DNA from: Rhodospirillales bacterium
Lineage (GTDB): Bacteria; Pseudomonadota; Alphaproteobacteria; Rhodospirillales; Rhodospirillaceae
Reading direction: 5' to 3'
NCBI GenBank assembly: GCA_028278135.1
Contig: JANQEW010000017.1
Span: forward strand, 1-40,403
DNA length: 40,403 nt
Shown here: positions 37,453-40,403 of the stretch, piece by piece
Layout of the letters: every line of letters starts with the position of its first letter
Position numbering within the stretch: the first letter of the stretch is position 1
Position numbers and translations under genes: made by a program
The notes under the pieces: model-generated
The model's input: only the letters and a program-made list of their open reading frames with translations
Told to the model about the DNA's origin: nothing
Databases searched by the model: none

Positions 37453-37968
37453 TTAACGGCCAAACAGTCGGCGCAGCATCGCCATGTAGTCACTTTCACC
37501 CGTGCGGGGCGGAGCACCACGACCCAGGCCAGACGCACGACCCGCCAGCCCAAACATCCCCCTAACGAGACGACCCCTCCGCGCGGCCTCCTCATCGGCT
37601 CGCTCCTGGGAAAGCCCATAACGCCGCAGCATCGCGTCTTCTTTCGCGGCCCGCGCCGCATTCAAGGCGTCCATCAACCGAAACTTGTTTTCGATGTCCT
37701 GCGCCTGAATGTCAGCCTCAACGCCGCCCATGGCCGCAGCGCGCTGCCCGGCCAGGCCGCGCATGGTCGCGCCCGTGGTGCCGCTTCGCACCACTCCCGC
37801 TTTCTGCATTGAAGCCAGCGCCTGCCGCGCACCCGTGCCAAAATCGCCCGCAACCCTTTCCCGCATTGCACCGCGCATCTTTTCAAGGCCAGGGCTTTCC
37901 ATCTTAAAAGGATCGGTTTCACGCGCCTGATAGCGGGGGATTGACGGCCTTTGTGAACTTCCGCCCAT
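37453..37968 (-). CDS. Putative ejection/internal virion protein
   Basis: The protein has 171 residues; ATG at 37968 follows GGAGGAAACC. It begins MGGSSQRPS. It has Ala/Gly-rich helices (GTGARQALASMQKAGVVRSG, IENKFRLMDALNAARAAKED) and a basic Gly/Arg tail. The gene order of three to four helical Ala-rich proteins after the tail tube gene is typical of podovirus ejection genes. No direct family match. Confidence 0.6.
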   Translation of the reverse strand: MGGSSQRPSIPRYQARETDPFKMESPGLEKMRGAMRERVAGDFGTGARQALASMQKAGVVRSGTTGATMRGLAGQRAAAMGGVEADIQAQDIENKFRLMDALNAARAAKEDAMLRRYGLSQERADEEAARRGRLVRGMFGLAGRASGLGRGAPPRTGESDYMAMLRRLFGR

Positions 37969-37980
37969 GGTTTCCTCCGT

Positions 37981-38349
37981 TTAATAAAGCCGCCGCCCAC
38001 GACGACGACGACGTGCCTGAAGAAATTCGATTTCGCTCTGGCTTTGGCCGCTCCGCGTTTCGGCGGCTTCCTCTTGGCGCTCAAGCTCCTTTTGTCGCGT
38101 GGCTTCCTCGGCGGCCAGGCGCGCCTGTTCCTGCCTTTCTTTTTCGGCCTCTACCGCCGCAACGTTCCTTTGCTGCTGTTGCCACAAGGCGTCAGGAACG
38201 TGGTACGGCCCGCGTGTCTGCATACCAGGATCAAAGCCGCTACGCGGTCCGCCTTGCAGCATTTCGATTTGCTGTTGCAGTTCGCGCTGCGGATCAATGC
38301 GCGCGGCTGCCCTGTCATCCGCCGGTGTTCTACTGCTTCCACCACCCAT
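37981..38349 (-). CDS. Coiled-coil virion protein
   Basis: The protein has 122 residues; ATG at 38349 follows AAGGAGGCTAGGCG. It begins MGGGSSRTP, resembling the next gene's start (MGGSSQRPS). Residues 60-105 are a Glu/Gln/Arg-rich helix, and the C-terminus is poly-Arg (RRRRRGRRLY). It overlaps the upstream gene by 20 nt. It is probably an internal or assembly protein. Confidence 0.6.
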   Translation of the reverse strand: MGGGSSRTPADDRAAARIDPQRELQQQIEMLQGGPRSGFDPGMQTRGPYHVPDALWQQQQRNVAAVEAEKERQEQARLAAEEATRQKELERQEEAAETRSGQSQSEIEFLQARRRRRGRRLY

Positions 38350-38719
38350 CGCCTAGCCTCCTTGTGTGAAAGTTGACCCAATAAATAATTTTGGTGACAC
38401 CGTTTTCAATGACACGCTTGGTTTCCTTGGCCTTCCAATAGGCGGCCAGCCTCTCAACGGGCCTGTTGCCCTTGTTTGTTTGAAACCCAAGGCATTTGTA
38501 GCCCTTGACTTTCATGAAAGCGGGGAGATCACGGCACCACTCCATTCCTTTGCCAACCAACACCTCCAGCCACAAGCGATCATTATCAAGGGGCACAATG
38601 CCCCAGGCCTGTTTGCCGTTTTCAAAATAGTAAGCGTGCTGGTCCACCTCGCTTAGCAGGGACTCGCCGACCTTGTCCCCCCACGCCTCTTTAAATTCAT
38701 CCCAAGTAATGCGCCTCAC
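38330..38719 (-). CDS. Possible GNAT-like protein
   Basis: The protein has 129 residues; the GTG start at 38719 overlaps the upstream TGA (GTGA). The segment DNDRLWLEVLVGKGMEWC, then KVKGYKCLGFQTNKGNRPVE, resembles the central alpha/beta part of small GNAT acetyltransferases found in phage virion blocks. The Arg/Gln-Gly acetyl-CoA loop is not clear. It may be structural instead. Confidence 0.55.
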   Translation of the reverse strand: MRRITWDEFKEAWGDKVGESLLSEVDQHAYYFENGKQAWGIVPLDNDRLWLEVLVGKGMEWCRDLPAFMKVKGYKCLGFQTNKGNRPVERLAAYWKAKETKRVIENGVTKIIYWVNFHTRRLGDGWWKQ

Positions 38720-39201
38720 AAAAGAAACTCATTAACTTGAAAATAGCTCTCCGAACTAGCATTGTTGACAATATGTCCAGCGCCGGTCGAGGCAACTTGC
38801 ACTTGCAGCTTGTGTAGGCCTGGCTCGAGTTGAAAAATCAAGTTCAACGGCAAGTCGCGCGGTTGCAGAGTTCCCGTCGAAACGGCTCTCTTAAAAATCA
38901 CCTTCTGCTTTGTTACGTCGTAAATCCTATAGGTGCAGGTTCCGCCGGTGGCGCCAGCGCTGAGATGCACCGCGCCAACCGAAAAATTGTTCCCGCCGCT
39001 TGAATTGATAATTTTTTCAAGACCAGGAATAGACTGAAACGCCGTCGTGAGCGTAACTTGAGTTGCATCAATCGTCGCAACGTCTTCGTTAACGTTCGCG
39101 CCATTAATCGCCTTGGACAGCTCTTCAAAATTCTGTTTAAGAATTTCCTCCTTTTCGTCAACGTCTTGGGCGGGATTGTAGTTTTTAATCTCAGCCCTCA
39201 C
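38716..39201 (-). CDS. Tail-associated beta protein, unknown
   Basis: The protein has 161 residues; the GTG start at 39201 overlaps the nozzle stop (GTGA). The N-terminus is helical (DEKEEILKQNFEELSKAING). The rest is a beta-sandwich-like domain (TQVTLTTAFQSIPGL, VGAVHLSAGATGGTCTYRIY, LEPGLHKLQVQVAST). A domain of this kind could bind the tail or a receptor. Located right after the tube protein. Confidence 0.6.
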   Translation of the reverse strand: MRAEIKNYNPAQDVDEKEEILKQNFEELSKAINGANVNEDVATIDATQVTLTTAFQSIPGLEKIINSSGGNNFSVGAVHLSAGATGGTCTYRIYDVTKQKVIFKRAVSTGTLQPRDLPLNLIFQLEPGLHKLQVQVASTGAGHIVNNASSESYFQVNEFLL

Positions 39202-40403
39202 TGCTGGGTCCCCAAGCGCGCGTAATCAATACGCATGCTTTCCACCCGCACCGGCACATCAAGATCGCTGTTCCGCAGCACAAAGCGGTGATACTCTCCT
39301 TGGCCCGACAAAGGCACCGACAACCCCGCCTTAAACCGCGAGTCGGTCATGTCAAACTCATAGGTGAAAGACGGAGTCGTTTCAAAATCAATGTAATGGT
39401 CCACATAAATCGAGCCCGAACTCTGAACCTCTCCCGACAGCCACATATGATCTGGCTTTTCGTCTTCGGCGATGTTATTGAAGCTAATATTCGGCGTCGA
39501 AAACTCCCACTGGATAGGCGTGTCGTCGTCGTTGTTGCCGGAGTCGTGCTCAAAAACCTTCCCGTTGTTGTTGCCCGAAAACGGTCGAGGCGCACCCTGG
39601 GTGTCAACAATGTTCGCGAAATAGTTTGCGTTGATCCCGTCGTTAGGCCAAAAGATCTCCTGCTCATAGTCATACATCAAAACTTCGTTCCGATAAGTCG
39701 CGCCCTGCGTCGCCACCGACCACCAGATTTGAAACTTGGCCTCATTGTTCAACGATGTCGCAACGCTCATCGCCGACAAATTGAACTGGTCGGGATCGTT
39801 GCGCTCGAACTTGTTCAAAATGTTTCTCGCCTCGGGGATGATCCGCATGTAAGCCCCGTAACAAATCGCCGGGCCTTGCTGCGAAATCATCACCATTCCC
39901 TTGGGCGTTTCTCGGATGCTCCAGTGACTCAGGCAGCCGATATTGCCTTGAACGCGATCCTGGTTGAACGGCCTTAAGGCGTTGCCGGTGAACGAAATCA
40001 CATAAGCGCTTTTGGTCTTGTAAACAAACAAGCGCCCTTGCCACACGTACAAGCCAGTGACAATTTCGCCGTCATTCGGGGTCACATCAATAAAGGTGCC
40101 CAGCGTCTGCCCAAACGTGGTCCAGACCTGCGGCGCCAAAAACTCCGAAAACCAAACCCTCGACGGGTGGGCGGGATCGCCAGCCATCGTCATGAAATTT
40201 TGAAAGGGCTTGTTCCCAAAAAACTTCGCCCTGGGCGCATCCACCTGCAGGGTGAAATAGGCTTGCGGAAGTCCAAACTCAACTTGCAGCGTGTTTTCTG
40301 CCGTCAAGGTCGCCGCCGCAAAAGCATTGATATCAAAGCTGGTGGTGGCGTTTGACTGCGGGTTCACTGCAGGCGTCAAAAAGGCCGTTGGGATTTTGTA
40401 AAA
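39198..40403 (-). CDS. Tail-tube/nozzle protein, C-terminal part, split by window edge
   Basis: The frame runs open from the window end to the TGA at 39198 and is in frame with 1-1575 across the 99-bp overlap. It carries the most recognisable part: FWPNDG, VYISFTGNAL-like blade strands, GMVMISQQGPAICYGAYMR, and YEQEIFWPND followed by FEHDSGNNDDD. These are repeated beta-propeller strands of podovirus nozzle and stabilisation proteins. It would cap the tail tube and hold packaged DNA. The first codon of the shorter frame here (ATG 40379) is internal, not a true start. Confidence 0.75.
   Translation of the reverse strand, partial: FYKIPTAFLTPAVNPQSNATTSFDINAFAAATLTAENTLQVEFGLPQAYFTLQVDAPRAKFFGNKPFQNFMTMAGDPAHPSRVWFSEFLAPQVWTTFGQTLGTFIDVTPNDGEIVTGLYVWQGRLFVYKTKSAYVISFTGNALRPFNQDRVQGNIGCLSHWSIRETPKGMVMISQQGPAICYGAYMRIIPEARNILNKFERNDPDQFNLSAMSVATSLNNEAKFQIWWSVATQGATYRNEVLMYDYEQEIFWPNDGINANYFANIVDTQGAPRPFSGNNNGKVFEHDSGNNDDDTPIQWEFSTPNISFNNIAEDEKPDHMWLSGEVQSSGSIYVDHYIDFETTPSFTYEFDMTDSRFKAGLSVPLSGQGEYHRFVLRNSDLDVPVRVESMRIDYARLGTQQ
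40305..40403. repeat. 99-bp terminal direct repeat, right copy
   Basis: Identical to bases 1-99. See the left copy for the interpretation as an assembly overlap. Confidence 0.95.

Noticed and set aside
1-40403. 99-bp ends as a T7-style terminal repeat
   Set aside because: The repeat lies inside an uninterrupted virion gene and its length equals a common assembler overlap.
1-40403. CRISPR arrays and insertion sequences
   Set aside because: No repeated spacer-like array and no transposase or flanking inverted repeats were seen.

Overview
This window is most likely the complete genome of a temperate, short-tailed (podovirus-like, P22/T7-type architecture) dsDNA phage. The first 99 bases are repeated exactly as the last 99 bases, which is the signature of a circular map opened by the assembler. 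The unit genome is therefore about 40,304 bp, and one gene (the 893-residue tail-tube/nozzle candidate) is split across the window ends. The host is probably Gram-negative: the phage encodes a beta-barrel outer-membrane protein, a LysM lipoprotein and several Sec signal-peptide proteins. I cannot name the host; the attachment site points to integration into a tRNA-Thr(GGU) gene.

Late region, minus strand, transcribed leftward from about 17.2 kb to 1, through the junction, then from 40.3 kb to 32.1 kb (roughly 25 kb). In order: small proteins, a LysM lipoprotein, a possible small terminase, a DNA methyltransferase, large terminase, portal, scaffold, N4-gp56-type major capsid protein, small virion proteins, three consecutive signal-peptide proteins, a membrane-anchored coiled-coil protein, head-tail adaptor, nozzle, a set of internal/ejection proteins, a further exported protein, and a lysis cassette (GH108 muramidase, small holin candidate, unusual spanin candidate). 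Many of these genes overlap their neighbour by 1-4 nt, and an unusual number start with TTG or GTG.

Plus-strand middle operon, 17.6-25.7 kb. It begins at a good promoter overlapped by a palindrome (17.58-17.65 kb). It carries about 20 small, mostly unrecognised genes: Cys-rich putative zinc proteins, a cluster of four membrane proteins, a helix-turn-helix protein with an internal start, a DUF551-like protein and a tRNA-Leu(UAG). It ends at a strong terminator at 25.70 kb.

Integration and recombination module, minus strand, 29.9-25.95 kb. A TTGACA promoter at 29.94 kb leads into a coiled-coil recombination-module protein, a 100-aa protein, a putative annealing protein, SSB, two small proteins, an excisionase-like protein and a tyrosine integrase with a missing box-I arginine. 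attP lies just past the integrase and doubles as a plus-strand terminator.

Plus-strand moron segment, 30.1-32.04 kb. It carries an outer-membrane beta-barrel gene and a small gene, a perfect palindromic terminator, a structured leader-like region with mutually exclusive hairpins, and a winged-helix regulator that may be translated from a leaderless mRNA.

No polymerase, helicase, primase or classical CI-type repressor was recognised. Replication and immunity probably rely on unrecognised genes in the middle operon and on the host.
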